A stretch of 42,989 bases of DNA from SIG710 sp045596925 (GCA_045596925.1 JAZODH010000012.1:1-42989); one strand, 5' to 3'. Shown: positions 25,840-35,284, counted from the stretch's first letter. The notes: a model not told the origin generated them from the letters alone. Numbers and translations are program-made.

Positions 25840-26925
25840 ATGACCCGAATTTCCCTTAACGGAAAAACCGATCTGCTTTCCCTCGACCGAAACGAGCTGA
25901 AATCGTTTCTTTCGGAGCTTGGAGAGCCTGCGTACCGCGCGGAGCAGATATTTACACAGCTCCACCGCGGAATCTCTCCCGATGAAATGACCAACATTCC
26001 CAAAAAGCTAAAAGAATCGCTGGCGCAGGTGGCTTGCTATCCTCTGCCGACGGTGGAGAAAAAACTGACCTCGGCTCTTGACGGCACGGTAAAGTACCTG
26101 ATGGAACTTTACGACGGCAACTGCGTGGAATCGGTGGTGATGAAATATAACCACGGAAACACTATCTGCATTTCCTCGCAGGTGGGCTGTCGCATGGGGT
26201 GCAGGTTTTGCGCCTCCACCATCGGTGGTCGTGTCCGCGACCTTACACCCTCCGAGCTTCTCGGTCAGATTATTGTAGCCGAGCAGGATCTGGGTGAGCG
26301 CATCGGCGGAGTGGTCATGATGGGCATTGGCGAGCCTCTTGATAACTTTGACAATGTAATAAAGTTCCTGGAGCTTGTGGGTGACGAAAAGGGGCTGAAC
26401 ATCGGCTACCGCCATATTTCCCTTTCCACCTGCGGTCTTGTGGATAAAATAAAGGAATTGGCGGAGCTGAATTTTCCTATCACTCTGTCCATTTCGCTTC
26501 ACGCACCCGACGATGAGACCCGTTCAAAGATAATGCCCGTGAATAACAGGTACGGCGTTGACGAGCTGCTGGCGGTCTGCAAGGCGTATTTTGCAAAGAC
26601 GAATCGAAGAATTTCTTTTGAATACACTCTTATCGCCGGCGAAAACGATTCACCCCAAAACGCGGAAAAGCTGGCAAAGGTGCTCAACTCCGCGCTTCGC
26701 ACCAGGAGCGAGACCATGCCTATTCACGTGAACCTGATACCCGTCAATCCCGTTGAGGAAACGGGATTTGAAAGCTCGGGCAAGGCGGCGGTGCAGAAAT
26801 TTGCCGCGGTCCTCGAGAAGCGAGGGATCCGCGCCACTGTGAGACGAAAGCTGGGCTCGGATATCAACGCATCCTGCGGTCAGCTCAGACGGGAGTCCGC
26901 AAAAGGAAAAAACGAAAACAACTGA
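25840..26925 (+). CDS. rlmN: Dual-specificity RNA methyltransferase RlmN
   Basis: Encodes 361 residues from ATG 25840 with a GAGG site. The radical SAM cluster is CRMGCRFC (Cys117, Cys121, Cys124), and GIGEPLDNFDNV, SLHAPDDETRSKIMPVN and the C-terminal Cys346 in ASCGQL complete the pattern. The enzyme methylates C2 of A2503 in 23S rRNA and, in several bacteria, A37 of some tRNAs. Cfr is excluded by the context among housekeeping genes rather than by sequence alone. Confidence 0.96.
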   Translation: MTRISLNGKTDLLSLDRNELKSFLSELGEPAYRAEQIFTQLHRGISPDEMTNIPKKLKESLAQVACYPLPTVEKKLTSALDGTVKYLMELYDGNCVESVVMKYNHGNTICISSQVGCRMGCRFCASTIGGRVRDLTPSELLGQIIVAEQDLGERIGGVVMMGIGEPLDNFDNVIKFLELVGDEKGLNIGYRHISLSTCGLVDKIKELAELNFPITLSISLHAPDDETRSKIMPVNNRYGVDELLAVCKAYFAKTNRRISFEYTLIAGENDSPQNAEKLAKVLNSALRTRSETMPIHVNLIPVNPVEETGFESSGKAAVQKFAAVLEKRGIRATVRRKLGSDINASCGQLRRESAKGKNENN

Positions 26926-26972
26926 CTTTATATAGATTTTTACTCCTCTCCAAAGAAAGGAAGGTACTATAA

Positions 26973-27734
26973 ATGATTCACTTTGGAAAAACCGACGTTG
27001 GAATGAAGCGGTCCGGAAATCAGGACAGCTTCGGAATATACGAGCTTGCCGAAAACGCCACCCTGCTGGTGGTCTGCGACGGCATGGGCGGTGTTTTGGG
27101 CGGCGAGCGTGCCAGCCGACTGGCACTTGACGCTTTTTACGCAACGGTAAAGGACGTCTGCACCCCCAAAACCGAAAACGGCGTGCTCGATGCCTCGTCC
27201 GTTAAAATACCCAATCTCCTTGAAACGGCGCTTGGGGAGGCTAACCGCGCAGTTTTGCGTGAGGCAAAGGCAAATCCCGAGCTTGAAGGTATGGGGACGA
27301 CCCTTGTCGCTCTCTTTTTCTGCGACGGTACCGCGTATTCTCTGAACGTGGGCGACAGCCGTCTTTACGGAATCGTTGATGGCAAGGCTACACAGATAAC
27401 CCGTGACCATTCCTACGTCCAGATGCTTGTGGACATGGGCAGAATCACCCCCGAGGAGGCAAAGGACAACCCTCAGAAGAACATTATCACCCGAGCTGTG
27501 GGTACCTCGGAGGAGCTGGAGGCGGATATTGCGCCTGTTGACAGCGCACTCCTTTGCGACGACGCGTATTTTCTTCTTTGCTCGGACGGACTTTCAAACA
27601 TGCTGGGTGACGAAGAACTCGCCCTGATCGCTTGCGGAGAGGGTACTCTCGAAGAGAAGGCGGCAAAGCTTGTCGAAAGTGCAAACGAGAAGGGCGGCAC
27701 GGACAACATAACCGTTGTCCTGGCGCAGATTTGA
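26973..27734 (+). CDS. prpC: PP2C-type Ser/Thr protein phosphatase (Stp/PrpC)
   Basis: Encodes 253 residues after AAGGAAGG. Metal-binding and core motifs run in order: RSGNQDSF, VCDGMGGVLGGERAS, GMGTTLVALF, NVGDSRLYG, RDHSYVQMLVDMG, LLCSDGLSNML and GGTDNITVVLAQI. The enzyme reverses phosphorylation by the PASTA kinase encoded next, with which its 3' end nearly overlaps (11 bases from stop to ATG). The standard prpC-prkC-rsgA order is broken only by the phosphoesterase-like gene. Confidence 0.97.
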   Translation: MIHFGKTDVGMKRSGNQDSFGIYELAENATLLVVCDGMGGVLGGERASRLALDAFYATVKDVCTPKTENGVLDASSVKIPNLLETALGEANRAVLREAKANPELEGMGTTLVALFFCDGTAYSLNVGDSRLYGIVDGKATQITRDHSYVQMLVDMGRITPEEAKDNPQKNIITRAVGTSEELEADIAPVDSALLCDDAYFLLCSDGLSNMLGDEELALIACGEGTLEEKAAKLVESANEKGGTDNITVVLAQI

Positions 27735-27744
27735 GGTGGCGCAG

Positions 27745-30072
27745 ATGAACAACATGGAAGGATATGACAGATACGTCGGGCAGACCTTCGACGGCAGATA
27801 TCGCATTATAAAGATAATCGGCCTTGGAGGAATGTCGGTAGTATTTGAGGCTTATGACCTGGTGGCACAGAAGATAGTGGCGCTTAAAATGCTCCGCGAC
27901 GAGCACGCCGCAGACCCCCAGCAGGTCCGCAGATTCGTAAACGAATCAAAGGTCGTTTCGATGCTCTCCCACCCCGGTATTGTTAAAATCTTCAACTATT
28001 CGGTCAGAAACGACACAAAGTACATTGCAATGGAATACATTGAGGGCATCACCTTAAAGGACTATATCCAGAAGAGGGGAGTTCTCTCATTTAACGAGAT
28101 AATCAGCTACACAGAGCAGATTCTTCACGCGCTTGAGCACGCACACGAGAACGGCATCGTTCACCGCGACATCAAGCCCCAGAACATCATGCTCCTGCGC
28201 AACGGACTTATTAAAGTCACGGACTTTGGTATCGCAAAGGTCAACGGCGGTGATACCTTTACCATCACCGATAAGGCGATCGGAACGGTCTCGTACATCA
28301 GCCCCGAGCAGGCTGAGGGAAAGCAGATCGATGCGCGAAGCGACCTTTATTCGCTGGGTACGCTTATGTATGAAATGGCTTGCGGCAAGCTTCCCTTTGA
28401 CGATGAAAGCCCCATTTCGGTGGCTCTCATGCACATAAACCGCGAGCCCGTTTCACCAAAGACCATCAATCCCGCTATTCCTCGCGGTCTGGAGCAGATA
28501 ATCCTTTCCGCCATGGAAAAGGACAGAGCTCTCAGATTCCAGAGCGCGGCGCAGATGCTCCGTCAGATAGCCCGCCTTAAGGCTGACCCCAACATCGTTT
28601 TCAAGCCCAATCCAAAGATCCGGGCGGCTCAGAAAAAGGCTGAGGAGAAAAAGGTCAAAGAGGCGAAGATCAAAAAGCGCGGCCGTCAGAGCACATCTAT
28701 GACTCCCATAATCCTGGGCGTCGTTACAGCGTTTATTACGGTTGCGCTGATAACGGGTGCATACCTTGCATGGAGGCTTTTCTTCTCCGAGGACAATCTG
28801 ACAAAGCTTGTTATTCGTGATTACGAGGGCATGACTCTGGCTGACGCCAGAAAGGTCATAGACGATCGCTATTTCGTCATCAAGACCGATCCCGAGGACG
28901 TTGACAACGAGGACGAATGGATAATCGTTGAACAGGCTCCCGCCGCGGGCGACGAGCGCAAGATCGAGGTAGGAAAGCACAAATGCCGTCTGACCTTTAC
29001 CCTGAAAAACGAGAACGGCTCGGAGGGTCAGGTCTATCTTTCCTACGAGTCAAACACGGTCACCCGTGTGAAAAACGAGCTTCAGAAATTAGGCTTTAAG
29101 GTAAGGTCACAGATAGTTGACGAATACAGCAATACCGTCCCCCGTGGACAGGTCACGAGAACCGAGCCCGCCGCAGGTCAGTACCTGCCCAAGGGCGCGG
29201 AAATCACCATCTATCGCAGTCTCGGTCCGTCGGGCGACGCAACGCAGACCGTGTTCGTGCCCAATTTTGACGGCATGAAGGAAGCTGATGCAAAGGCTCT
29301 CGCCGAGACGAACGGTCTGACCGTGGTGGTCGAGAACGTGGCTTCCAGCTTTGAAAGGGGACGCGTTGTGGGACAGAATCCCACCCCCAATACACCCGTT
29401 GCTCCGGGCAGCTCGGTTACTCTCATGGTGAGCGGCGGCCCCGACGGCGGTTCGGTCACCCTGCCCGATTTCGGCGGGAAATGGGGTGCTAACGCAAAGG
29501 CAGAGGCGGAGCTTCTCGGCTTTAACGTGGTAATGGAGTATATTTCCTCCAGCGTACCCAAGGGGATTGTTATTGACCAACAGCCTGCGGCTCATTCATC
29601 GGTGTTGCCCGGATCAACGGTCATCATCATCGTCAGCGGAAACGCCGAAGAGGAATCAAAAAAGATCCCCAAGATAGTGGGGCTTACCGTAGATGAAGCG
29701 AGCAAATATCTGTCATTTTACGATCTTTCCCTTGGCCGACGCACAGAGCAGTACAGCGACATGCCCGCGGGCACGATCATTGCCCAGTCGCCAAAGGACG
29801 GCGTGGCTGTGGGAAGCACCAAGACCGTTGATTACACGGTCAGCCGCGGCATGGCTCCTGCCGCCGAGGATATAGTTATCGACGGATATATGGTTCCCAA
29901 TATTTTGGGCATATCCTATGAAAGAGCCGTGACGCTTCTGAAAAATAATGCCCTTGAAATGGGTAACGTTACATACGTTTCAAGCAGTTATGCGCCGGGA
30001 ACGATAATTTCCATCAACGGCGTCCGCCAAGTAGGCAAAACCGTTTACGTCGACTGCAACGTAAGCAAGTAA
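27745..30072 (+). CDS. prkC: Membrane Ser/Thr protein kinase with about six PASTA repeats
   Basis: Encodes 775 residues; ATG 27745 follows GAGGTGG. The cytoplasmic kinase domain has GLGGMSVVF (26-34), Lys48, HRDIKPQN with catalytic Asp142, and DFG at Asp160. A basic linker (about 285-318) leads to one membrane helix at about 321-347. The outside part can be cut into six PASTA-like units, starting near 353, 430, 500, 570, 635 and 708; examples are VFVPNFDGMKEADAKALAE and KIPKIVGLTVDEASKYL. B. subtilis PrkC has three or four. PASTA units bind muropeptides or lipid II, so the kinase reads cell-wall state. The first repeat is divergent. Confidence 0.96.
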   Translation: MNNMEGYDRYVGQTFDGRYRIIKIIGLGGMSVVFEAYDLVAQKIVALKMLRDEHAADPQQVRRFVNESKVVSMLSHPGIVKIFNYSVRNDTKYIAMEYIEGITLKDYIQKRGVLSFNEIISYTEQILHALEHAHENGIVHRDIKPQNIMLLRNGLIKVTDFGIAKVNGGDTFTITDKAIGTVSYISPEQAEGKQIDARSDLYSLGTLMYEMACGKLPFDDESPISVALMHINREPVSPKTINPAIPRGLEQIILSAMEKDRALRFQSAAQMLRQIARLKADPNIVFKPNPKIRAAQKKAEEKKVKEAKIKKRGRQSTSMTPIILGVVTAFITVALITGAYLAWRLFFSEDNLTKLVIRDYEGMTLADARKVIDDRYFVIKTDPEDVDNEDEWIIVEQAPAAGDERKIEVGKHKCRLTFTLKNENGSEGQVYLSYESNTVTRVKNELQKLGFKVRSQIVDEYSNTVPRGQVTRTEPAAGQYLPKGAEITIYRSLGPSGDATQTVFVPNFDGMKEADAKALAETNGLTVVVENVASSFERGRVVGQNPTPNTPVAPGSSVTLMVSGGPDGGSVTLPDFGGKWGANAKAEAELLGFNVVMEYISSSVPKGIVIDQQPAAHSSVLPGSTVIIIVSGNAEEESKKIPKIVGLTVDEASKYLSFYDLSLGRRTEQYSDMPAGTIIAQSPKDGVAVGSTKTVDYTVSRGMAPAAEDIVIDGYMVPNILGISYERAVTLLKNNALEMGNVTYVSSSYAPGTIISINGVRQVGKTVYVDCNVSK

Positions 30073-30093
30073 CTTGTATGAGAAAGGCTTTAC

Positions 30094-32154
30094 ATGGATA
30101 AAGATTCAAAAAACACGGAAAGGAAAGAAGGCACTCCGACCCGCATGACGGCGTTTCAGAGGGCTATGGCGGAAAAGGACGGCAACAGAATGCCGCCTCC
30201 GACCCCGCCTCCCGAGACTCCCGCTCGACCTGCCCCAAATCGTGAACAGGTAAGGACCGAGCCGCCGAGAGAGCAGGTCAGACCTATCCCCCTGGTGCCG
30301 TCCGATGCGCAGAAGCGCACGACGCTGCCTCAGGGAGCTGTGCGTCCCGCACAGACACCTCAGCGCGTGCAAAAAAACGCGGGAACGCAGACCACAGGGA
30401 CTTTTACACCGCCACCCGTGGCGGGAGCACCGCGCAAGGCTGCTAATGCAAGACCTGCGAGACCTGCGACCGTGCGGGATGCAGGCGAGCCTTCGAAAAA
30501 GCTTTCGTCCCACTCCGCGCCAGCCGTAACGGCGGCGTCCGCGGAGAAACCGCTTATCAAACGGTCCTTTATCGGTGCCTTTTTTGCGGGCGGTGAGGAC
30601 GGCTACGTCCAAAAGAGGATAAGTCGCAGCAGACGAATTGCTCTTGTTTTCTTTGCCCTTATGTCCCTGGTCTCCTTAGTGCTTTGCACGTGGGGAAGCT
30701 ATTCGGTCTCAGGGCTGAGCATTCGGGAAAACAGCCAGATAATCCTGGCAAACAAGTCGGATTCGAAGAACTACCGCATAGTTTACAGTGCCGAGGACGC
30801 TTTCGGAGCTGACGCGGCGGCGTCATTGCAGTCTCACCTGCTTGCAAAGACGGGCGCGACCTTGAGCATAGTCCCCGACACCGAAGCACCCGCAAAAAAC
30901 GAGATCAGGATCGGCTACACAAAGCGCGCTCCCGACAGCTACATAACCTCTCTCGGTTCTCTGGGAAGAAACGGCTACGCCATTATCTTCGGAGCTAACG
31001 GCGGGGTCGACCTTATTGCCTTTTCAAGCGTTGGAGCCGAGGCGGCTATCATGTGCTTTACCGACGGATACGGTGTTTCCTATCTGGCGGGGAATCTGAA
31101 TTTTGCTTCCTCGTCCAATCTTGCCTATGTCAGCCGTGACGGCACAGAGCCGGACACCTCTCTTTACGAAAGCAAGCTGACCCTGGGATTCGGCGGCGAC
31201 GGAAAATTCAAGATGATAGTGTTCTCGGACACCGATATAAATACGAACACCATCTCGGCTATCGAAGCCATGCTTGACCGGGAAAGACCTGATCTGGTCA
31301 TTTTGAACGGCGACGTTTCAAACGGGATCTCCACCAAAAGTGAGTTGGAAGAGTACCTGAAGGTGCTTTGCGCTCCCATGGAGAGCAGAAGGATCGCCTG
31401 GTGTCACACTTTGGGCGAGCAGGACGGCGATGCAGGACTGTCCGCAGCCCTTCAAAGCGAGGTCTATTCTTCATTTAAATATTGCGTTTCAAAGTCCGAC
31501 TTTGAGAGCTTCGGCGCCAGCAGTTATTTTCTGCCCGTGTTCGCAGATTCCTCAGCAGAGAGAGGCTCTGCGCCTCTGTTTGGAGTGTGGATGCTCGGTC
31601 AAACGGGACTTATCTCAAGTTCTCCCATTGCGCCCGGCGGAAGCGACGGCTTCCTTAACTCTGTATCGGGTGAGGGCAAGGATTACGGCTACGTGACCCA
31701 GTCTCACGTGGACTGGTTTACCGATTCCGCTTCTATGATGAGAAAGGACAGAGAAAGGGGTATCCCATCTATCGCGGTGACGCACACACCTATTGCCGAA
31801 TTCAATATTATCGCCGAAAACCCCGACAAGTGCGCCTTTGACGGCGTTATGTCGGAAAAGGTCTCGTCTTCACCCGTTCAGTCGGGACTTTTCGCCGCTT
31901 TGCTTGAGGCGAAATCGGTGTCGGGACTTTATTGCGGTCACGATCATCTGAACAATTTCTCGGGAAAATATCTTGGGATCGAGCTTGGCTACGTCGCATC
32001 TATCGGTTACGACGGATATGGTCACGGCGGTACTTTTGAGAACAACAATTCTGCGCGCGGCGGCAGGGTCATTGAAGCCACGCTTATGGGTGAGACTGTG
32101 AGCGTTTCTTCACGCTTCGCTTTCGCCGCCGAATACGGAGTAACAAGAGAATGA
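30094..32154 (+). CDS. Membrane-anchored metallophosphoesterase-like protein with altered metal ligands
   Basis: Encodes 686 residues after GAAAGG. Residues about 30-150 are Pro/Ala/Arg-rich and probably disordered in the cytoplasm, followed by one membrane helix at about 181-203. A domain at about 225-340 (RIVYSAEDAFGADAAASLQ, NEIRIGYTKR) resembles N-terminal domains of polysaccharide-active enzymes. The C-terminal part follows the calcineurin-like phosphoesterase plan: Asp379 in SDTD (usual DxH has His at 381, here Asp), GDV with Asp407, GEQD at 441-444 (usual GNHD; Asn replaced by Glu442), THTP with His564 and GHDH with His616 and His618. Activity is therefore doubtful or changed. It lies between prkC and rsgA and shares their transcript. 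Confidence 0.75.
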   Translation: MDKDSKNTERKEGTPTRMTAFQRAMAEKDGNRMPPPTPPPETPARPAPNREQVRTEPPREQVRPIPLVPSDAQKRTTLPQGAVRPAQTPQRVQKNAGTQTTGTFTPPPVAGAPRKAANARPARPATVRDAGEPSKKLSSHSAPAVTAASAEKPLIKRSFIGAFFAGGEDGYVQKRISRSRRIALVFFALMSLVSLVLCTWGSYSVSGLSIRENSQIILANKSDSKNYRIVYSAEDAFGADAAASLQSHLLAKTGATLSIVPDTEAPAKNEIRIGYTKRAPDSYITSLGSLGRNGYAIIFGANGGVDLIAFSSVGAEAAIMCFTDGYGVSYLAGNLNFASSSNLAYVSRDGTEPDTSLYESKLTLGFGGDGKFKMIVFSDTDINTNTISAIEAMLDRERPDLVILNGDVSNGISTKSELEEYLKVLCAPMESRRIAWCHTLGEQDGDAGLSAALQSEVYSSFKYCVSKSDFESFGASSYFLPVFADSSAERGSAPLFGVWMLGQTGLISSSPIAPGGSDGFLNSVSGEGKDYGYVTQSHVDWFTDSASMMRKDRERGIPSIAVTHTPIAEFNIIAENPDKCAFDGVMSEKVSSSPVQSGLFAALLEAKSVSGLYCGHDHLNNFSGKYLGIELGYVASIGYDGYGHGGTFENNNSARGGRVIEATLMGETVSVSSRFAFAAEYGVTRE

Positions 32155-32167
32155 AAGGTTCCTTTTA

Positions 32168-33139
32168 ATGGAATATAAAATCAAAGGAAAAATAATACAG
32201 GGCGTGGGTGGTCTTTATACCGTCTCGGACCTGCACGGGCTTTGGACATCGGAGGGGTGCGGCACGGATCAGGTATCCGTTCCCCACACCATCGACTGCC
32301 GTGCCCGCGGAGTTTTCAGACACAACAGAATAAAACCCTTGGTGGGCGACGAGGTTGAGGTGACCTTTGAGGACGGAGGAGACGACGAAACGGGTATGAA
32401 AAACCTGCAGATCGCGGAAATTCTTCCACGTAAAAACTCGCTTATCCGACCGCCCTTGGCAAACCTTGACACGGTTTTCGTTGCCATGGCGTCAAGCTGT
32501 CCCAAGCCTATGCCCGACGCAGTGGATAAATTGCTTTCCATACTTGAATTCAACGGCATCGACGCGGTGGTGGTCATCGGCAAGAGCGAGCTTGACCCCG
32601 ACGAGGCGGAAAGACTCAAAGCCGTCTATACCCTTGCCGGATACGAAGTTTTCGTTCTGAGCTGCAAGACGGGCGAGGGCTTGGACGAGATAAAGGATTT
32701 CGTCCGACAGAATCTCCAGGGCAAGATCGCCGCATTTGCAGGTGCCTCGGGCGTGGGAAAATCCACTCTCATGAACGAGATCTTCCCCGGACTTGACCTT
32801 GAGACCTCAAGCGTCAGCGAGAAGATCGAGCGAGGCAAGAACACCACCCGCACCACACGGCTGTTTCCTCTTGAGGGTGGCGGTTATCTGGCGGACACCC
32901 CCGGATTCAGCATGCTCGATTTCGAGCGATTTGACTTTTTTACAAAGGAGGATCTGCCCGAAACCATGCGCGAGTTCAAGGAATATCTGGGAAAATGCCG
33001 ATATACCAAGTGTACGCACACGAAGGACGAGGGCTGCGCTATTCTTGAAGCCATGCGAGAAGGGAAGATAGCAAAAAGCCGCCACGACAGCTATCTTGAG
33101 CTTTACTCTGTGCTCAAAGAGAAGAAAGCCTGGAAATAA
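32168..33139 (+). CDS. rsgA: Ribosome small-subunit-dependent GTPase RsgA
   Basis: Encodes 323 residues from ATG 32168 after GAAAGG. An N-terminal OB fold (about 1-75) precedes a circularly permuted GTPase domain: the G4/G5 region comes first (VVIGKSELD), then G1 GASGVGKST (192-200) and G3 DTPG at Asp243. The C-terminal zinc site is formed by CRYTKCTHTKDEGC. The protein acts in late 30S maturation. It is the last gene of the long cluster; rpe and thiN, which often follow, are not here. Confidence 0.96.
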   Translation: MEYKIKGKIIQGVGGLYTVSDLHGLWTSEGCGTDQVSVPHTIDCRARGVFRHNRIKPLVGDEVEVTFEDGGDDETGMKNLQIAEILPRKNSLIRPPLANLDTVFVAMASSCPKPMPDAVDKLLSILEFNGIDAVVVIGKSELDPDEAERLKAVYTLAGYEVFVLSCKTGEGLDEIKDFVRQNLQGKIAAFAGASGVGKSTLMNEIFPGLDLETSSVSEKIERGKNTTRTTRLFPLEGGGYLADTPGFSMLDFERFDFFTKEDLPETMREFKEYLGKCRYTKCTHTKDEGCAILEAMREGKIAKSRHDSYLELYSVLKEKKAWK

Positions 33140-33151
33140 AAGTATTTCAGC

Positions 33152-33178
33152 CCCGCCCATTTGGGCGGGTCTTTTTTT
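33152..33178 (+). terminator. Rho-independent terminator of the yicC-rsgA cluster
   Basis: CCCGCCCA-TT-TGGGCGGG stem followed by TCTTTTTTT, 12 bases after the rsgA stop. Confidence 0.92.
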
Positions 33179-33227
33179 GTGTTTGGGAGAAAAGGGGTCG
33201 GCTGTTTTTTTGGGGGGTGAAAAAGTC

Positions 33228-33259
33228 CAATATCGTGCACAGTTAATGCATTGATATTG
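33228..33259. repeat. Inverted repeat in the upstream region of the first solute-binding gene
   Basis: CAATATC (33228-33234) and GATATTG (33253-33259) around a spacer containing GTGCAC. It lies about 130 bases before the -35 box; operator or hairpin, unproven. The rest of the gene-free stretch 33180-33385 holds only a G/C-rich patch near 33310-33335 and A/T-rich sequence. Confidence 0.4.
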
Positions 33260-33385
33260 CTTGTTTTTTTGTGATTTCATATAAAAAACAGCACAAATTC
33301 GGTATGACCGCGGAGCCTCGGCCGCCGCGACGGTGCACTGTGTTAAAAATCTTTGTTTTTTGATAAATCTCATTTGTTTTTTAAA

Positions 33386-33414
33386 TTGACTTGACAGGAA
33401 AAATCCATTACAAT
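33386..33414 (+). promoter_or_regulatory. Promoter of the first solute-binding protein gene
   Basis: TTGACT (33386-33391), 17 bases, TACAAT (33409-33414). It predicts a leader of about 60 bases before ATG 33481. The sequence differs from that in front of the tandem paralog. Confidence 0.7.
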
Positions 33415-33480
33415 CAAGGAAAAGAGTACAAATACGGTGATTTTTTGATAATTTTATTTCTGAAAAGGAGAGAACGATTC

Positions 33481-35004
33481 ATGGCAAAGAAAATTCTGGC
33501 GCTTTTGCTTGTGGCCCTTATGCTCGTTCTTGTCGTCGCCTGCGGAGGCAGTGGTGACAAGGCAGGCGGAAAGGGTAACGATGCAACCGACAACGGCGAG
33601 ACCACGCGAGACGAGATCGCCGACTATCTTGAGACCTACAAGCCCGAGGACACGGCGGAAAGCTACACGGAGGAAATTGAAAAGACCTACGATTTCGGCG
33701 GTTACGAGTTTAAGTTTCTCAATTCCGCACCCGTTTACTCCATGTATATCTACCTTGTGCCCGATGCGACGGGAGATGTACTTGACGAGGCTTGCGTGCT
33801 TCGTAACGTCATGGCTCAGGAAAAATTCAACATCACCATCACCGAGGAGACCCAGCCCTACACCGAGATCGCAAGTTACGCCCAGACCCTTATCCAGTCG
33901 GGCGAAAACGTCTACGACGCTATGTATATAGGCTGTAAAGACCTGACTCCTCTCGTATCCGAGAGTATGTTCGTGGACCTTCTCGAGATCCCTGAGCTGA
34001 ACATCGATCAGGTCTGGTGGGACCAGCCCCTTATTGTAAGAAACACCGTGGCCGACAGGCTTTTCTATGCCACCTCCGACCTCAGCCTTATGGCTTTTGA
34101 CGGCGTTTGGGCCATGTATTTCAGCGAGGGCATGATGGACGAGCTGGGTCTCGACTATCCTTATCCCCTGGTCAAGGACGGCAAGTGGACCATGGAAAGG
34201 CTAAACGAATATTCCAAGGAAGCTGCTAACCTCAACGGCGATCAGACCTTTACCTTCAACGTAGACGGCGGTGCCATATACGGTGAGGTTTCCATGTCGG
34301 GTCTTGAAAATACGAGACTTTATTCCTTTAATATTGAATACGTCAAGAGAGACGAGGACGGCAGATATCAGTTTACCGCTCATACAGCCCCCGAGTTTAC
34401 GGCGGCGTGGGAGACACTCATCAACTACCACGGTGCAGAAGACGGACGCTTCGTTTACGGCAACACCACAGACCTGGCGGAGGACGGCTACTATCAGATA
34501 TTTATTGACGACCGCGCGCTCTTCCTTTCTGCCGAGCTTAAGGGGTGTACCATGCTCCGCGAGTGGGAGGGAACCTTTGGTCTGATCCCTCAGCCAAAGT
34601 ACAACGAGGATCAGGAAAATTATGAATCAAAGGTGTTCTCAAACGTTCTTTCCTTCTGTATTCCCACCACGAATACCGAACTTACGCGAACGGGTGTCAT
34701 CGTTGACTACCTTACGTACGAGAGCTACTGTTCGCTGGTTCCCAGATACTACGATATCCACGTAGGTCTGAAGGCTCTGACACAGGACGAGTCCAGAGAG
34801 TCGCTGGCGATCATCCGCGGCACGAGAGGTATAGAGGTCTCCATTCCCTTCGATTGGACCTACGATCTTGCCATCGCTCTCCGCGGACTTGCCAAGAAGA
34901 ACAGCCTGGAGATCGCTTCTACCATCGAAACGTATCAGGAAGCTTGTATCGCGGCCATCAACAAGACCTACGAGGAGTATCCTACACACGGAAAGCAAGG
35001 CTGA
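33481..35004 (+). CDS. Extracellular solute-binding lipoprotein, tandem copy 1
   Basis: Encodes 507 residues; ATG 33481 follows AAGGAG, and an in-frame upstream extension from 33391 overlaps the promoter and is rejected. A lipoprotein signal peptide ends in the lipobox VVAC with Cys21. A Gly/Asp-rich linker and then a long periplasmic-binding-protein-like domain follow, with KFLNSAPVYSMYIYL, DEACVLRNVMAQEKFNITI and WEGTFGLIPQPKYNEDQE. The fold matches ABC sugar- or peptide-binding proteins, but the ligand is unknown. No permease or ATPase gene lies nearby, so it is an orphan binding protein or a surface protein of other use. It is very similar to the copy at 35594-37117. Confidence 0.85.
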   Translation: MAKKILALLLVALMLVLVVACGGSGDKAGGKGNDATDNGETTRDEIADYLETYKPEDTAESYTEEIEKTYDFGGYEFKFLNSAPVYSMYIYLVPDATGDVLDEACVLRNVMAQEKFNITITEETQPYTEIASYAQTLIQSGENVYDAMYIGCKDLTPLVSESMFVDLLEIPELNIDQVWWDQPLIVRNTVADRLFYATSDLSLMAFDGVWAMYFSEGMMDELGLDYPYPLVKDGKWTMERLNEYSKEAANLNGDQTFTFNVDGGAIYGEVSMSGLENTRLYSFNIEYVKRDEDGRYQFTAHTAPEFTAAWETLINYHGAEDGRFVYGNTTDLAEDGYYQIFIDDRALFLSAELKGCTMLREWEGTFGLIPQPKYNEDQENYESKVFSNVLSFCIPTTNTELTRTGVIVDYLTYESYCSLVPRYYDIHVGLKALTQDESRESLAIIRGTRGIEVSIPFDWTYDLAIALRGLAKKNSLEIASTIETYQEACIAAINKTYEEYPTHGKQG

Positions 35005-35023
35005 TAACGGTCTCTAAATAATA

Positions 35024-35051
35024 AAACCCGCCCGTTTACGGGCGGGTTTTT
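35024..35051 (+). terminator. Terminator after solute-binding copy 1
   Basis: AAACCCGCCCG-TTTA-CGGGCGGGTTT followed by TT, 20 bases after the stop. A close relative, with a different loop, follows copy 2. Confidence 0.9.
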
Positions 35052-35067
35052 GTGTTGATTTACGTAA

Positions 35068-35280
35068 GGCTCCCTCCGGGAGGTAGCGAAGCGGCGCGAG
35101 GGGGTTGAATGACACCATAGTATGGTGTCAGATCCCGAGCGTGACCGACCCGCAGGGAGACGCTGGCACCGTAGGTGACTGAGGGAGAGCGCGTTGACAT
35201 AAGGACTATAAAAGTCTTACGTTACGCAGGCTCCTTCCGTCTTTTGCTGCGCAAAATCCACCTCCCTCCCGGAGGGAGGC
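35068..35280. repeat. Short inverted-repeat element, copy B (213 bp)
   Basis: Ends GGCTCCCTCCGGGAGG ... CCTCCCGGAGGGAGGC. An internal perfect palindrome TGACACCATA-G-TATGGTGTCA is at 35110-35130, inside a 76-bp part that copy A lacks. By eye it differs from copy C at four positions in 213. It is followed by the palindrome GGACGACC-GAT-GGTCGTCC (35285-35303). Confidence 0.85.
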
Positions 35281-35284
35281 TAAC

